Positions 6,165 through 14,677 of a DNA stretch of 64,000 bases are shown piece after piece. Source of the DNA: Dactylosporangium sp040689395 (lineage in GTDB: Bacteria; Actinomycetota; Actinomycetes; Mycobacteriales; Micromonosporaceae); NCBI RefSeq assembly GCF_040689395.1, contig NZ_JBFAZX010000032.1, positions 1 through 64,000 of the forward strand, written 5' to 3'. The stretch's first letter is position 1. Each line of letters opens with the position of its first letter. The notes under the pieces are model-generated. The model was not told the DNA's origin. It saw only the letters and a list, made by a program, of their open reading frames with translations, and did not search any database. The translations under genes and the position numbers were made by a program.

Positions 6165-7751
6165 TCAGTCCTGCTGGTCAGCTGCCCGGCGCGCCGCGCG
6201 CTCGTGGCGGTCGACTGCTCGGGCGTGCGCGATCGCGAGGAGCCGGTCGGTCTCGGGCAGCATCTGCGGGCCGGGCATGACGATGCTGCCGAAGCCGTAC
6301 AGCGCGTAGCCCGGGTGCGGCACGAGGGTGTCCAGCCGGGCGAAGTCGAACTCGTGCCGGTGGTCTTCGAAGTCCTTGGGCGGGAAGCCGAACAGCCGCT
6401 CGAACTCGGCTCGGCCCAGGTCCAGGTTGAGGCGGAAGACGCCGGGCCGGTCGAGCTGGGAGGCGTCGTCGAAGCCGGGCACGTCGTGTTCGACGATGGT
6501 GGCGAACGGCTGGCGGCGGTCCGGTCCGACGTAGAAGAACCGGTCGCCCCAGGCGCCCTCGGGTGATCCGTTCTCCTCGCTCGCCACGGTCTGCTCGACG
6601 CCGGGCAGCGCGAGAATCCGGTCGGCGAGCACGGCCGCGTCGACGCCGGTCGGGATGTGCAGCACCGCGTCGGCGTGTTCGATGGTGGCCTGATCCAGCG
6701 GGAAGTAGCGGTAGTCGTGCGTTCGCTGCTCGGCCGGTGCTATCTCGGATGCCCGGACGTACCGAGGAAGAGCGGTTTCCTGCTGGAGTCCGCCTTCGTA
6801 GGTCGACGGGGCGGGCGCCTCGATGCCGAGCGCGGGGCTCGCGCCGAGGCTACCGGCGATCACCGCGTACCCCTCGCCCAGCAGCGATGCGATGATCGCG
6901 CCGGCACCGGCCCACGACACGTCCGTTCCGGCCATGGTCATCGTGCTCGAGTGGCGCTGGAGGTGCGTGTTGTGCGCGAAGACCAGTGTGGGCCCGCGGT
7001 GCGCCTCGGCCGACCGGATCGCGAGCAGGTTCTGTGCCATCAGCGCGTCCCGGACCCCGGCAAGGCGGGCGAAGCGTTCCTCCCGTGCCAGTGGTGCGGC
7101 GGCCGCGGCGTGGTAGCGCAGCAACGCGACCGCGGACGCGGCGTGGATGAACGCCGCCCGCCAGCCCTCGGCCCGCCGGTGCGCCTGGAGGTACAACTCG
7201 GTCAGCAGGTCGTCGGCGATCACCCGCAGGCGCTGGGCGTCCGCCGAGCGCCCGATCGACCTGCCCGGCTCCCAGATCGCGGCCGTATCGCTCCACCGGG
7301 CCTCGTCCCCGACCAGTTCGTCGATCTGCGCTGATCGGTCGACGTCGAGGAAGTCACACACCTGGGTGAGGTGACGCCGTGGACTCGGGGCGCCCTCGAT
7401 CTCCAGCGGGGCGTCGAAGCCGTGGAACGTCAGGCGCTCGCAAGCCGGCCGCCCGGCGTTCCACTCGCGCATCCGCAGCAGCAGGTCGCGGTTGGCCGGG
7501 GCGGCGCCGAACCCGTGGCTGAACCCTTCGGCGAGCGCGCGATCGAGCGTGACGGCGGCGCCTTGGACGAACTCGTCGGCGATCAGCCCCGCGGCCCGGT
7601 CGCTCTCCAACGCGATCGACCGGTAGCCGTGCTCGGCCAGCGACATGAAGACGTCGTTGCGGATCTGGAGGAAGGCGGACTCGCCATGCGTCGGCTCACC
7701 GAGCGCGAGCAGCGCCGGCCGGACGGCAAGCAGGTCGAGAATGGATGTCAT
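6165..7751 (-). CDS. Erythromycin-esterase-family protein fused to a C-terminal DUF6194 domain
   Basis: The protein has 528 residues from the ATG at 7751. Residues 1 to about 400 match erythromycin-esterase-type hydrolases: LLALGEPTHGE near the start, ALESDRAAG, FHGFDAP and LVFAHNTHLQRH carry the family's conserved His and Glu positions. Known members hydrolyse the macrolide lactone or act as succinoglycan-biosynthesis-like esterases. After DYRYFPLDQATIEHADAVLHI a second domain begins (ADRILALPGVEQTV, WGDRFFYVG, PGVFRLNLDLGRAEFERLFG, VPHPGYALYGFGSIVMP), recognisable as DUF6194, usually a stand-alone protein. The fusion is continuous in frame. It is divergent from a TioE-type MerR regulator across 54 bp holding a 7-bp inverted repeat, so control by that regulator is likely. 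Actual macrolide resistance is unproven. Confidence 0.82.
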   Translation of the reverse strand: MTSILDLLAVRPALLALGEPTHGESAFLQIRNDVFMSLAEHGYRSIALESDRAAGLIADEFVQGAAVTLDRALAEGFSHGFGAAPANRDLLLRMREWNAGRPACERLTFHGFDAPLEIEGAPSPRRHLTQVCDFLDVDRSAQIDELVGDEARWSDTAAIWEPGRSIGRSADAQRLRVIADDLLTELYLQAHRRAEGWRAAFIHAASAVALLRYHAAAAAPLAREERFARLAGVRDALMAQNLLAIRSAEAHRGPTLVFAHNTHLQRHSSTMTMAGTDVSWAGAGAIIASLLGEGYAVIAGSLGASPALGIEAPAPSTYEGGLQQETALPRYVRASEIAPAEQRTHDYRYFPLDQATIEHADAVLHIPTGVDAAVLADRILALPGVEQTVASEENGSPEGAWGDRFFYVGPDRRQPFATIVEHDVPGFDDASQLDRPGVFRLNLDLGRAEFERLFGFPPKDFEDHRHEFDFARLDTLVPHPGYALYGFGSIVMPGPQMLPETDRLLAIAHARAVDRHERAARRAADQQD

Positions 7752-7755
7752 TGCA

Positions 7756-7783
7756 TCAACCGTATCGTTGAACCAGCGGTTGA
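7756..7783. promoter_or_regulatory. Probable MerR-type operator between the esterase and regulator genes
   Basis: TCAACCG and CGGTTGA are separated by 14 bases within the 54-bp divergent intergenic region. The size and placement suit MerR-family operators. Confidence 0.5.
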
Positions 7784-7805
7784 GACTTACGAGCAATGAA
7801 GCGCG

Positions 7806-8531
7806 GTGACAGCCACGAAACCCTCCAACCCGCAGGTACACCGACCGGTCGACCTCGCACGCCGGCACGGCCTTTCCGCGCAGGCCGTGCGCAACTACGA
7901 ACGAGACGGCGTCCTGCCGCCGGCCCAGCGCAGCCCGACCGGCTACCGCCGGTTCACCGACGTACACGCCAAGGCGCTGAACGCCTACCTCGCGCTGATC
8001 GCGGGCCACGGCTACGCCGCCGGCGGCGACATCATGCGCGCCGTCAACCGGGGCGAGATCGACACCGCGTTACGCACGATCGACCACAGCCATGCCCTGC
8101 TGCAGCGCGACCGGGAGACCCTGGACACGGTCGAGACGGCGGTCACGATGCTCACCCGGACGCAGCCACCACCGCAGAGCCGCGAAGCCGTGCCGATCAG
8201 CGTGCTGGCCCACCGGCTCGGTGTACGACCCGCGACCCTGCGCAAGTGGGAACGGGCCGGGATCCTGCAGCCGGCGCGTGACCCGGCGACCGGCTACCGT
8301 GTGTACTCACCAAGTGACGTCCGCGACGCCGAACTCGCCCACCTGCTACGCCGCGGCGGGTACCGGCTCGACCACATCGCCGCCGTGCTGCGCCGGGTGC
8401 GCGACGCTGGCGGCGCCGAACCGCTCGCCGCGTCGCTGCGCCAGTGGCGGGAACAGCTCACCGCGCGTGGCCGGGCCATGCTCACCGGCGCCGCCCGGCT
8501 CGCCGAGTACATCGACGCCGGCACAGGCTGA
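7806..8531 (+). CDS. TioE-family regulator with two MerR helix-turn-helix domains
   Basis: The protein has 241 residues from the GTG at 7806. Residues about 13-80 form one MerR-type winged helix (VDLARRHGLSAQAVRNYERD, then PTGYRRFTD). Residues about 128-200 form a second, related one (ISVLAHRLGVRPATLRKWER, then PATGYRVYSPSDVRDAEL). Duplicated MerR domains without a large effector domain are typical of TioE-family regulators, which often sit beside export or resistance genes. The divergent esterase fusion is the obvious candidate target. The ligand is unknown. Confidence 0.85.
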   Translation: MTATKPSNPQVHRPVDLARRHGLSAQAVRNYERDGVLPPAQRSPTGYRRFTDVHAKALNAYLALIAGHGYAAGGDIMRAVNRGEIDTALRTIDHSHALLQRDRETLDTVETAVTMLTRTQPPPQSREAVPISVLAHRLGVRPATLRKWERAGILQPARDPATGYRVYSPSDVRDAELAHLLRRGGYRLDHIAAVLRRVRDAGGAEPLAASLRQWREQLTARGRAMLTGAARLAEYIDAGTG

Positions 8532-8574
8532 TCGGGCGATGTTGCGCAAGTCTGCGGGAAAGTTGTCGTCGGGG

Positions 8575-8601
8575 TGTCGAGAATGCGGCCCCGGCTCCGT
8601 C
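8575..8601 (+). promoter_or_regulatory. ECF42-type promoter of the DGPF/sigma-factor operon
   Basis: TGTCGA at 8575-8580 and CGTC at 8598-8601 are separated by 17 bases. Published ECF42 work describes TGTCGA in the -35 and a CGTC/CGAC-like -10, so this is a very good match. It lies 53 bp upstream of the DGPF gene, consistent with autoregulation by the sigma factor encoded second. Confidence 0.7.
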
Positions 8602-8653
8602 CCAGGGACGTGGGTGGCCACGACGGGCCGCGTGACGATGAAGGAGCACCACC

Positions 8654-9061
8654 ATGAAGTACCTGCTGCTCAAGCACTACCGGGGTGGCCCGGCCCCCGC
8701 GGTCGACTGGGTGCCGATGGACCGATGGACGCCGCAGGAGGTCGACGCGCACATGCAGTACATGCGTGACTTCGCGGCCCGTCTGGAGGAGTCGGGTGAA
8801 TACGTCGACGGTCAGGCGCTGGCGCCCGAGGGCGCGTTCGTGCGGTATGACGGCGAGGGGCGCCCGCCGGTGACCGATGGCCCGTTCGCCGAGACCAAGG
8901 ACCTCATCGCCGGCTGGATGGTCATCGACGTGGGGTCCTGGGATCGTGCGGTCCAGCTGGCCGGGGAGCTGTCCGCCGCTCCCGGGGCCGGTGGCGAGCC
9001 GATCCACGAGTGGCTCGAGGTGCGTCCGTTCCTCACCGAGCCGCCCACGGTCACCGAGTGA
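8654..9061 (+). CDS. YCII-related DGPF-domain protein, partner of ECF42
   Basis: The 135-residue protein has the YCII ferredoxin-like fold. MKYLLLKHYRGG opens it and TDGPFAETKDLIAGWMVIDV carries the DGPFAE-K motif that names the family. DGPF proteins are the genomic partners of ECF42 sigma factors; their catalytic role, if any, is unknown. The start has AAGGAG upstream. The stop codon overlaps the sigma-factor GTG start (GTGA), so the two are translationally coupled. Confidence 0.9.
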   Translation: MKYLLLKHYRGGPAPAVDWVPMDRWTPQEVDAHMQYMRDFAARLEESGEYVDGQALAPEGAFVRYDGEGRPPVTDGPFAETKDLIAGWMVIDVGSWDRAVQLAGELSAAPGAGGEPIHEWLEVRPFLTEPPTVTE

Positions 9062-10203
9062 ACGAGTCGCTGCTGCGGGAGCTCGTGCCCGCGGTGATCG
9101 GTGTCCTCGTCCGGCGCGGAGCCGACTTCGCGTCGGCCGAGGATGCTGTGCAGGAGGCTCTGATCCGGGCGCTGGAGACGTGGCCGGACGATCCACCGCG
9201 CGATCCGAAGGCGTGGCTCGTCGCGGTCGCGTGGCGGAAGTTCCTCGACACCGCCCGTGCCGAGGCGTCGCGGCGGGGGCGGGAACTCGCCGTGGAGGTC
9301 GAGCCTCCCGCCGGTCCGGCGCCCGCCACGGACGACACGCTGCGGCTGTACTTCCTGTGCGCGCACCCCACCCTGCCGCGGGCCTCGGCGGTCGCCCTGA
9401 CGCTGCGCGCAGTCGGTGGCCTGACCACCCGGCAGATCGCGGCGGCATACCTCGTCCCCGAGGCGACCATGGCGCAGCGGATCAGCCGGGCCAAGCGGCG
9501 GATCGCGGGGCTGCCGCTGGCCCAGCCCGGCGATCTCGGGACGGTGCTGCGCGTGCTGTACCTCGTCTTCAATGAGGGGTACGGCGGGGATGTCGACCTG
9601 GTGGCCGAGGCGATCCGCCTGACCCGCCAGCTCGTCGCCTTGACCGGCGAGCCCGAGGTCGCGGGGCTGCTCGCGCTGATGCTGCTGCACCATGCGCGGC
9701 GCGCGTCTCGCACCGGTCCGGGAGGTCGCCTGGTGCCGCTTGGTGAGCAGGACCGATCACGCTGGGACACCGGCCTGATCAGCGAGGGGGTGATGATGCT
9801 GCAGGCCGCGCTGGCCCGCGACCGGCTGGGTGAATACCAGGCACAGGCCGCGATCGCGGCCCTGCACGCGGATGCCCGCAGCGCCGCCGAGACGGACTGG
9901 GTGCAGATCGTGGAGTGGTACGACGAATTGCTGCGCCTCACCGGCAGTGCGGTGGTGCGGCTCAACCGCGCGGTGGCGGTCGGCGAGGCCGACGGACCGC
10001 GGGCCGGCCTGGCGGCGCTCGCCGGTTTGAGCCCCGAGCTGCCCCGTTACGCCGCGGTGACGGCATACCTGCACGAACGCGCCGGCGACCTTGAACACGC
10101 CGCCGAGTTGTACACCGAGGCGTCCCGCGCCGCGACCAGCGTGCCGGAGCGCGACCACCTCACTCGAGAGGCCGCACGGGTGCGGCAGCTGCTGCGGCCG
10201 TGA
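9058..10203 (+). CDS. ECF42-group RNA polymerase sigma factor with C-terminal extension
   Basis: The protein has 381 residues. The N-terminal third carries sigma region 2 (FASAEDAVQEALIRALETWP) and region 4 (RQIAAAYLVPEATMAQRISR). A long C-terminal part of about 200 residues (LRVLYLVFNEGYGG, LTRQLVALTGEPEVAGLLAL, LHERAGDLEHAAELYTEASR) is the DUF6596/TPR-like extension typical of ECF42. In this group the extension takes the place of an anti-sigma factor in controlling activity, and the regulon is often just the linked DGPF gene. The GTG start overlaps the upstream stop. The predicted promoter at 8575-8601 supports autoregulation. Confidence 0.92.
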   Translation: MNESLLRELVPAVIGVLVRRGADFASAEDAVQEALIRALETWPDDPPRDPKAWLVAVAWRKFLDTARAEASRRGRELAVEVEPPAGPAPATDDTLRLYFLCAHPTLPRASAVALTLRAVGGLTTRQIAAAYLVPEATMAQRISRAKRRIAGLPLAQPGDLGTVLRVLYLVFNEGYGGDVDLVAEAIRLTRQLVALTGEPEVAGLLALMLLHHARRASRTGPGGRLVPLGEQDRSRWDTGLISEGVMMLQAALARDRLGEYQAQAAIAALHADARSAAETDWVQIVEWYDELLRLTGSAVVRLNRAVAVGEADGPRAGLAALAGLSPELPRYAAVTAYLHERAGDLEHAAELYTEASRAATSVPERDHLTREAARVRQLLRP

Positions 10204-10254
10204 CTACTCAGATGCGTCGTGCCGGGCGGGCAGCCTGGTCCGGGCGGCGGGTGG

Positions 10255-10812
10255 TCAGGTGACGGCGCGGGACGTGTCCAGCTGCTGGATGACGGGGCCG
10301 ATGAGGTCGGACAGGTCACGGACGAGCACGGCGACCGCGCGCTGCGCCGACGCGGCGACGTCGCGCGGGTCGGCGCCGGTGTCGGGGGCGGCGGGGAGCC
10401 CTTCCAGCGGTAGCGGCGCCTCGACGAGCAGGGTGGCGCGCAGGTGCGGGTTGCGGCTGACGTCCCGGTCGGTGGGCTGGACGAACTGCCCGAACAGCTC
10501 CGGCCAGCCGCGCCAGCCCCGGTCGCGCCACCAGGCGCGGGTGGCGGTGAGCTCGGCGGGCAGCGGGGAGACGAGCTCGACACGGGCGGTGAGGCCGCCG
10601 TCGAAGGGGTTGCGCACGCAGGCCGCGGACAGCACGCGGCGGTGCCAGCGGACGTATCCGGGGTCGAGGGCGGGCGGCGTGGCGAACGCCCAGGCGGTAC
10701 AGGCGAACGCGACGGGGGCGATGTCGCCGAGGCTGTCGGCGAACGCGTTCTGCGCGGTAAGGACCAGCTCGTGGTACCGGTCGTGGTCGCGGTCCAGCCA
10801 GAACGTCTTCAC
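10255..10812 (-). CDS. Actinobacterial protein of unknown function
   Basis: The protein has 185 residues from a GTG at 10812. I do not recognise a family. It is a soluble, mixed alpha/beta protein with many tryptophans (FWLDRDHDRYHELVLTAQNA, YVRWHRRVL, TRAWWRDRGWRGWPELFGQF) and a C-terminal helix-rich part (AQRAVAVLVRDLSDLIGPVI). There is no signal peptide or membrane segment. It converges on the sigma-factor gene and is followed upstream by a kinase-like gene on the same strand, about 90 bp away. Third-position GC bias supports a real gene. Confidence 0.65.
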   Translation of the reverse strand: MKTFWLDRDHDRYHELVLTAQNAFADSLGDIAPVAFACTAWAFATPPALDPGYVRWHRRVLSAACVRNPFDGGLTARVELVSPLPAELTATRAWWRDRGWRGWPELFGQFVQPTDRDVSRNPHLRATLLVEAPLPLEGLPAAPDTGADPRDVAASAQRAVAVLVRDLSDLIGPVIQQLDTSRAVT

Positions 10813-10902
10813 CGCTGCGACGGTATCCCGCCGAGGTGCTCCTGCCCGTCCTTTCCGCGCACAGCCGAACCCGCGGGCCGCGGCGGTGGCACCACCCAGG
10901 CC

Positions 10903-11535
10903 CTAACCGATCGAGGTGACGACGGCCGGATGTCGCGGATCGTCGGCCCGCACGACGAGATCGGCCTGGTACTGCGGCATGACCTCGTCCCGGTAGCGGT
11001 CGAACGCCGGCAGCGTCCACGCCAGGTCGGCGGGGGTCCGCCGGGCCAGCGCCGCGGGGCTCTGCGTCAGGTGCACGGCAACGTCGAAGTCGAGCCCGGC
11101 GCCGAGCAGGAACACGCCGGAGACCACGACGACGGCGTGCGCCGGGAGCTGGACGTAGGCGGCCCGGGTGGCCCGGTCCGTGGCCGGGTCCCACAGCGAC
11201 GGCAGGACGCGGCCGGTGCCGCCGGGCCCGGCGGGGGCGAGCACCTCACGGGTGAGGGCACGCAGGTCGAGCCAGTCCTCGTAGTACGCGTCGGGGTTGG
11301 TCTTGCCACGCTCGTAGCGCAGCGACGCGGCGCGCAGGAACCCGCCGGCGGGGACGTGCAGCACGGGTGTCCCGGCGTCGCGCAGGACACCGGTGAGCGT
11401 GCCGGCGAGGAGGCCGGTGCCGGCGGTGGGTGCCCCGTCGACGGCGACGCGGGCGGGATGCTCGCCGGCGGCGGCGAGGGCGCGGGCGGCGAGGTCCTCG
11501 GCGAGGGCCGGGACGCTGACCGGGTCGGCCTTCAC
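10903..11535 (-). CDS. Uridine kinase-like P-loop protein with degenerate Walker A
   Basis: The protein has 210 residues. Its order resembles uridine/nucleoside kinases: a phosphate-loop position (VAVDGAPTAGTGLLAGTL), PVLHVPAGGFLR, YYEDWLDLRAL, a probable lid and helix region (HAVVVVSGVFLLGAGLDFDV) and a C-terminal DLVVRADDP. The phosphate loop lacks the invariant Gly-Lys-Ser/Thr, having GTG instead, so normal ATP binding is doubtful. It may have lost kinase activity or bind a different ligand. Its GTG start overlaps the fxsA stop by 4 bp, so it is co-translated with fxsA. Confidence 0.7.
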   Translation of the reverse strand: MKADPVSVPALAEDLAARALAAAGEHPARVAVDGAPTAGTGLLAGTLTGVLRDAGTPVLHVPAGGFLRAASLRYERGKTNPDAYYEDWLDLRALTREVLAPAGPGGTGRVLPSLWDPATDRATRAAYVQLPAHAVVVVSGVFLLGAGLDFDVAVHLTQSPAALARRTPADLAWTLPAFDRYRDEVMPQYQADLVVRADDPRHPAVVTSIG

Positions 11536-12047
11536 CGCTGGTGCGGGTGCGGGTCGACGATCTCACCTTCGACGATCTCGCCGTCGACGGTGCCGGCGCC
11601 GGGCCGGGCCGCCGGCGGCGGGGTGGTGCGTTCGGCGTGGACGATGCGGGGGCCGAACAGGTCACCGGCGGCGGCCGGGGAGATGCGGCGTTCGGCGACG
11701 CGGCGCACCCGCCGGCCCGTGTACGCGCGCACGGGCGGGGCGAGCAGCAGCAGCCCGGCGGCGGCGGTGACGAATCCGGGCACGATGAGCAGCAACGCGC
11801 CGATCAGGCCGGTGAGCCCGTCGGACACCTCGCCACCGGCGGGCCGGCCTTCAGCGAGGGCGTCGCGGAAGCCGCTCCAGGCGCGGACACCCTCGCGTTT
11901 GACGAGCATCGCGCCGATGAGCATGGTGGCCAGGCCGATGAGCACCGCCCACGCCCAGCCGATCGCATGCGCGACCAGCACGAACACGGTGATCTCGACG
12001 ACCACGAGGGCGAACGCGCCGATCGTCGCCCAGCCGAGCCCTCGCAT
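11532..12047 (-). CDS. fxsA: FxsA-family membrane protein
   Basis: The protein has 171 residues with hydrophobic segments around 7-25, 30-50 and 82-105, including the conserved ALVVVEITVFVLVAHAIGWA and GALLLIVPGFVTAAAGLLLL motifs. A charged cytoplasmic tail (VRRVAERRISPAAAGDLFGP) follows. FxsA proteins are inner-membrane proteins first known for preventing phage F exclusion in E. coli; their role in actinobacteria is unclear. A GGAGG site precedes the ATG at 12047. The gene sits just downstream of the mannose synthase gene (15-bp gap) and overlaps the following kinase-like gene, so it belongs to the lnt-ppm-fxsA transcription unit. Confidence 0.88.
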   Translation of the reverse strand: MRGLGWATIGAFALVVVEITVFVLVAHAIGWAWAVLIGLATMLIGAMLVKREGVRAWSGFRDALAEGRPAGGEVSDGLTGLIGALLLIVPGFVTAAAGLLLLAPPVRAYTGRRVRRVAERRISPAAAGDLFGPRIVHAERTTPPPAARPGAGTVDGEIVEGEIVDPHPHQR

Positions 12048-12062
12048 GTGCCGCCTCCTTCG

Positions 12063-12866
12063 TCAGCGCCCCTGGTCGTGTCTGGCCGGCCCGTTGCCGG
12101 CGACGGCCCGTCTGAGCGCGTCCCACCGGGCGGCGGCGCCCCACACGGTGACTTTCCATAGTGCCTCGCGGACGATCGCGGAGCTCATCTTCGACTGGCC
12201 ACGTTCGCGTTCGGTGAACGTGATCGGCACCTCAGCGACGCGGAACCCGTCCTTGTGGGAGCGCCAGGCCAGGTCGACCTGGAAGCAGTACCCGTGCGAC
12301 GCGATCGAGTCGAGGTCGATCTTGCCCAGGACGGGGGTGCGGTAGGCGCGGTAGCCGCCGGTGGCGTCGCGCAGCGGCATGCCGAGGGCCATCCGCACGT
12401 AGATGTTGCCGATGCGGGAGATCGCCTGCCGGTGGGCGGGCCAGTTGACGGTCCTGCCGCCCTTGACGTAGCGGGAGCCGAGCACGACGTCGGCGTCGGC
12501 GAGGGCGTCGAGCAGCTTCGGCAGTTCCTCGGGGGCGTGGGAGCCGTCGGCGTCCATCTCCACGACGGCGTCGTAGCCGTGTTCGCCACCCCAGTGGAAC
12601 CCGGCGATGTAGGCGGCGCCGAGGCCCTGCTTCCCGGCGCGGTGCATGACGTGCACGGCGGGGTCGGCGGCGGCGATCTCGTCGGCGATGTCACCGGTGC
12701 CGTCGGGGCTGTTGTCGTCGGCGACGAGGACGTCGACCTCGGGGGTGGCCTTACGGACCCGGTCGATGATGATCCGGATGTTGTCGGCCTCGTTGTACGT
12801 GGGGATGATGACGAGGACCCTGCCGACCCTGGGGTATTGGTTCACGCCTCGGTCGGTAGTGCTCAC
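12063..12866 (-). CDS. ppm1: Polyprenol-phosphate mannose synthase (Ppm, GT2)
   Basis: The enzyme transfers mannose from GDP-mannose to polyprenyl phosphate at the inner face of the membrane, feeding glycolipid and protein mannosylation. The 267-residue GT2 domain has VLVIIPTYNEADNI, the nucleotide-binding DDNSPDGT, the metal-binding EMDADGSH and the acceptor-side GSRYVKGG. QAISRIGNIY and FTERERGQSKMS are conserved in dolichol-phosphate mannose synthases. There is no C-terminal membrane domain, as expected for the Ppm catalytic part. The GTG start overlaps the lnt stop by 4 bp. In mycobacteria the two activities are fused or adjacent; here they are separate and coupled. Confidence 0.92.
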   Translation of the reverse strand: MSTTDRGVNQYPRVGRVLVIIPTYNEADNIRIIIDRVRKATPEVDVLVADDNSPDGTGDIADEIAAADPAVHVMHRAGKQGLGAAYIAGFHWGGEHGYDAVVEMDADGSHAPEELPKLLDALADADVVLGSRYVKGGRTVNWPAHRQAISRIGNIYVRMALGMPLRDATGGYRAYRTPVLGKIDLDSIASHGYCFQVDLAWRSHKDGFRVAEVPITFTERERGQSKMSSAIVREALWKVTVWGAAARWDALRRAVAGNGPARHDQGR

Positions 12867-14677
12867 AGGTCCTCCTTGCCGCCTTCGGTGGCGTTCGGTG
12901 TCGCGTTGTCACCGGACCGGTCGTCCGGCCGTGGTGCACTGCCGCTGGTGTCGCCGCCGGCCACCGGCACCGTGGTGCGGCGGCGCCGCTGCCAGGTGGC
13001 GGCGACGAGACCGGCGACGGCGAGGCCGACGATCACCCACTCGGGGATCGCGCCGAGCCTTGTTGCAAGCGTACGTTCCGTGCCCAGCCGCAGCTCGGCG
13101 AGGATGACGGCGGGCTCGTCGAACCGGGTTTCGCCGCTGGTGGCGCCGGTGGTGTCGGCGAACGCGGAGATACCGACGGTGGAGGCCATGAGCGCGTCAC
13201 GGCCATGTTCGACGGCCCGGAGACGGACCATGGCCAGCTGCTGGCGGGCCTCGGACTCGTCGAAGGTGGCGTTGTTCGTCTGCACGGCCAGCAGCTGCCC
13301 GCCGCCGTCGACGGTGTCACGGACGAGGTCGTCGACGGCGATCTCGAAGCAGATGACGTCACCGATGGTGGCGGGCCCGACCTGCAGCACACCGGGGCGG
13401 GTGCCGGCGGTCATGTCGGTGACCCGGTCGACCTCTTTGGACACGAGCCGGGCGATGGAACGCAGCGGCATCGTCTCGGCGAACGGCACGGGGTGGCGTT
13501 TGACGTACTTCGGGACCTCGTCACCGGCGCGGCGACCAGGGTTGAACACCAGCCCGGCGTTCTCGACGCCGGTCTCGGGGCTGTAGAGCACGGCACCGAC
13601 GAGGATCGGGGCGCGCACGGCCTCCACGGCACGGTCGATGAGCTGCCCGGCGTCGCGGTTGCGCAGCGGGTCGATGTCGCTGGAGTTCTCCGGCCACACG
13701 ACGAGGTCGGGCTGGCGGGCGGCGCCGGCACGGACCTGGTCGCCGAGGGCGATGGTCGCGTTGACGTGGTTGTCGAGCACGGCGCGGCGCTGGGCGTTGA
13801 AGTCCAGGCCGAGGCGGGGCACGCTGCCCTGCACGACGGCGACGTAGACGCTGCGGCCGCCCGGTTCGGCCAGCGGTACAGCCTGGGCGACGCCGGCCAC
13901 GGCGCAGGCGAGCGCGACCGCGGCCAGGGGGGCGACGGCACGGCGGGGGTCGGTGCCGCCCCGCACACCGCGAAGCACGGCGTAGCCCAGCAACGCGCCG
14001 ATGAGCGTGACGGCGAAGGTGAGCAGCGGGGCACCACCGGCGGCGGCGATGCGCAGCAGCGGCGACGTGTCCTGGCTGAACGCGACCCGGCCCCACGGGA
14101 ACCCGCCGAACGGGGTGCGGCCGCGCAGCGCCTCCTGCGCGGTCCACAGGGCGGCGACGGCGGGCGGCCACGCCCAGCCGCCACGGTTCCACACGGTGCC
14201 CGCCCGGCCGGCCCCGCCGAACCGGACAAGCCCGTCGCGGCGGTCCAGCAGCGGGCTGATCCACGCGGACGCGGCACCCAGCAGCCCGAAGTACAGGGCT
14301 TGCAGCGTGGACAGCAGCAGCCACGGCACCATGCCGGTGTGCAGGTTGGTCCACGACAGCAGCGGGGTGAAGAACACCGCGCCGGTGACGAGGCCGAGCC
14401 AGAACCCGCCGCGCAGCCGCCGCCGGTGCACCGCCAGGGCGAGCAACGCGACCCCGACCGGGGCGGCCCACCACAGCCCGTACGGCGGGAACGCGACGAG
14501 CAGGGCACCACCGGCCACGGCGGCGCACAGCAGCGCCGCCCACGTGGGCAGCGGCGGCGGGACGGTCCCGGACCGGGTGCCGTGCGCCGCGGGCGCGGCG
14601 GCGGCATGTGCTTCGACCAACGTCACCTGCGCCACCCCAGTGTCGTGCGAAGTTTTGTCGTGCGGTGCGGCGCCCAT
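12863..14677 (-). CDS. lnt: Apolipoprotein N-acyltransferase
   Basis: Lnt adds the third acyl chain to lipoproteins on the outer face of the membrane. N-terminal hydrophobic segments (LLCAAVAGGALLVAFPPYGL and several more up to about residue 290) precede a nitrilase-fold domain with the catalytic triad visible as Glu in LVVWPENSSD, Lys in YVKRHPVPFAE and Cys in GDVICFE. A last membrane helix (WVIVGLAVAGLVAATW) and a disordered tail follow. The ATG at 14677 gives 604 residues. A GTG at 14635 is an alternative, because CATAAT just upstream could be a -10 box. It is co-transcribed with ppm and fxsA. Confidence 0.9.
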   Translation of the reverse strand: MGAAPHDKTSHDTGVAQVTLVEAHAAAAPAAHGTRSGTVPPPLPTWAALLCAAVAGGALLVAFPPYGLWWAAPVGVALLALAVHRRRLRGGFWLGLVTGAVFFTPLLSWTNLHTGMVPWLLLSTLQALYFGLLGAASAWISPLLDRRDGLVRFGGAGRAGTVWNRGGWAWPPAVAALWTAQEALRGRTPFGGFPWGRVAFSQDTSPLLRIAAAGGAPLLTFAVTLIGALLGYAVLRGVRGGTDPRRAVAPLAAVALACAVAGVAQAVPLAEPGGRSVYVAVVQGSVPRLGLDFNAQRRAVLDNHVNATIALGDQVRAGAARQPDLVVWPENSSDIDPLRNRDAGQLIDRAVEAVRAPILVGAVLYSPETGVENAGLVFNPGRRAGDEVPKYVKRHPVPFAETMPLRSIARLVSKEVDRVTDMTAGTRPGVLQVGPATIGDVICFEIAVDDLVRDTVDGGGQLLAVQTNNATFDESEARQQLAMVRLRAVEHGRDALMASTVGISAFADTTGATSGETRFDEPAVILAELRLGTERTLATRLGAIPEWVIVGLAVAGLVAATWQRRRRTTVPVAGGDTSGSAPRPDDRSGDNATPNATEGGKEDL

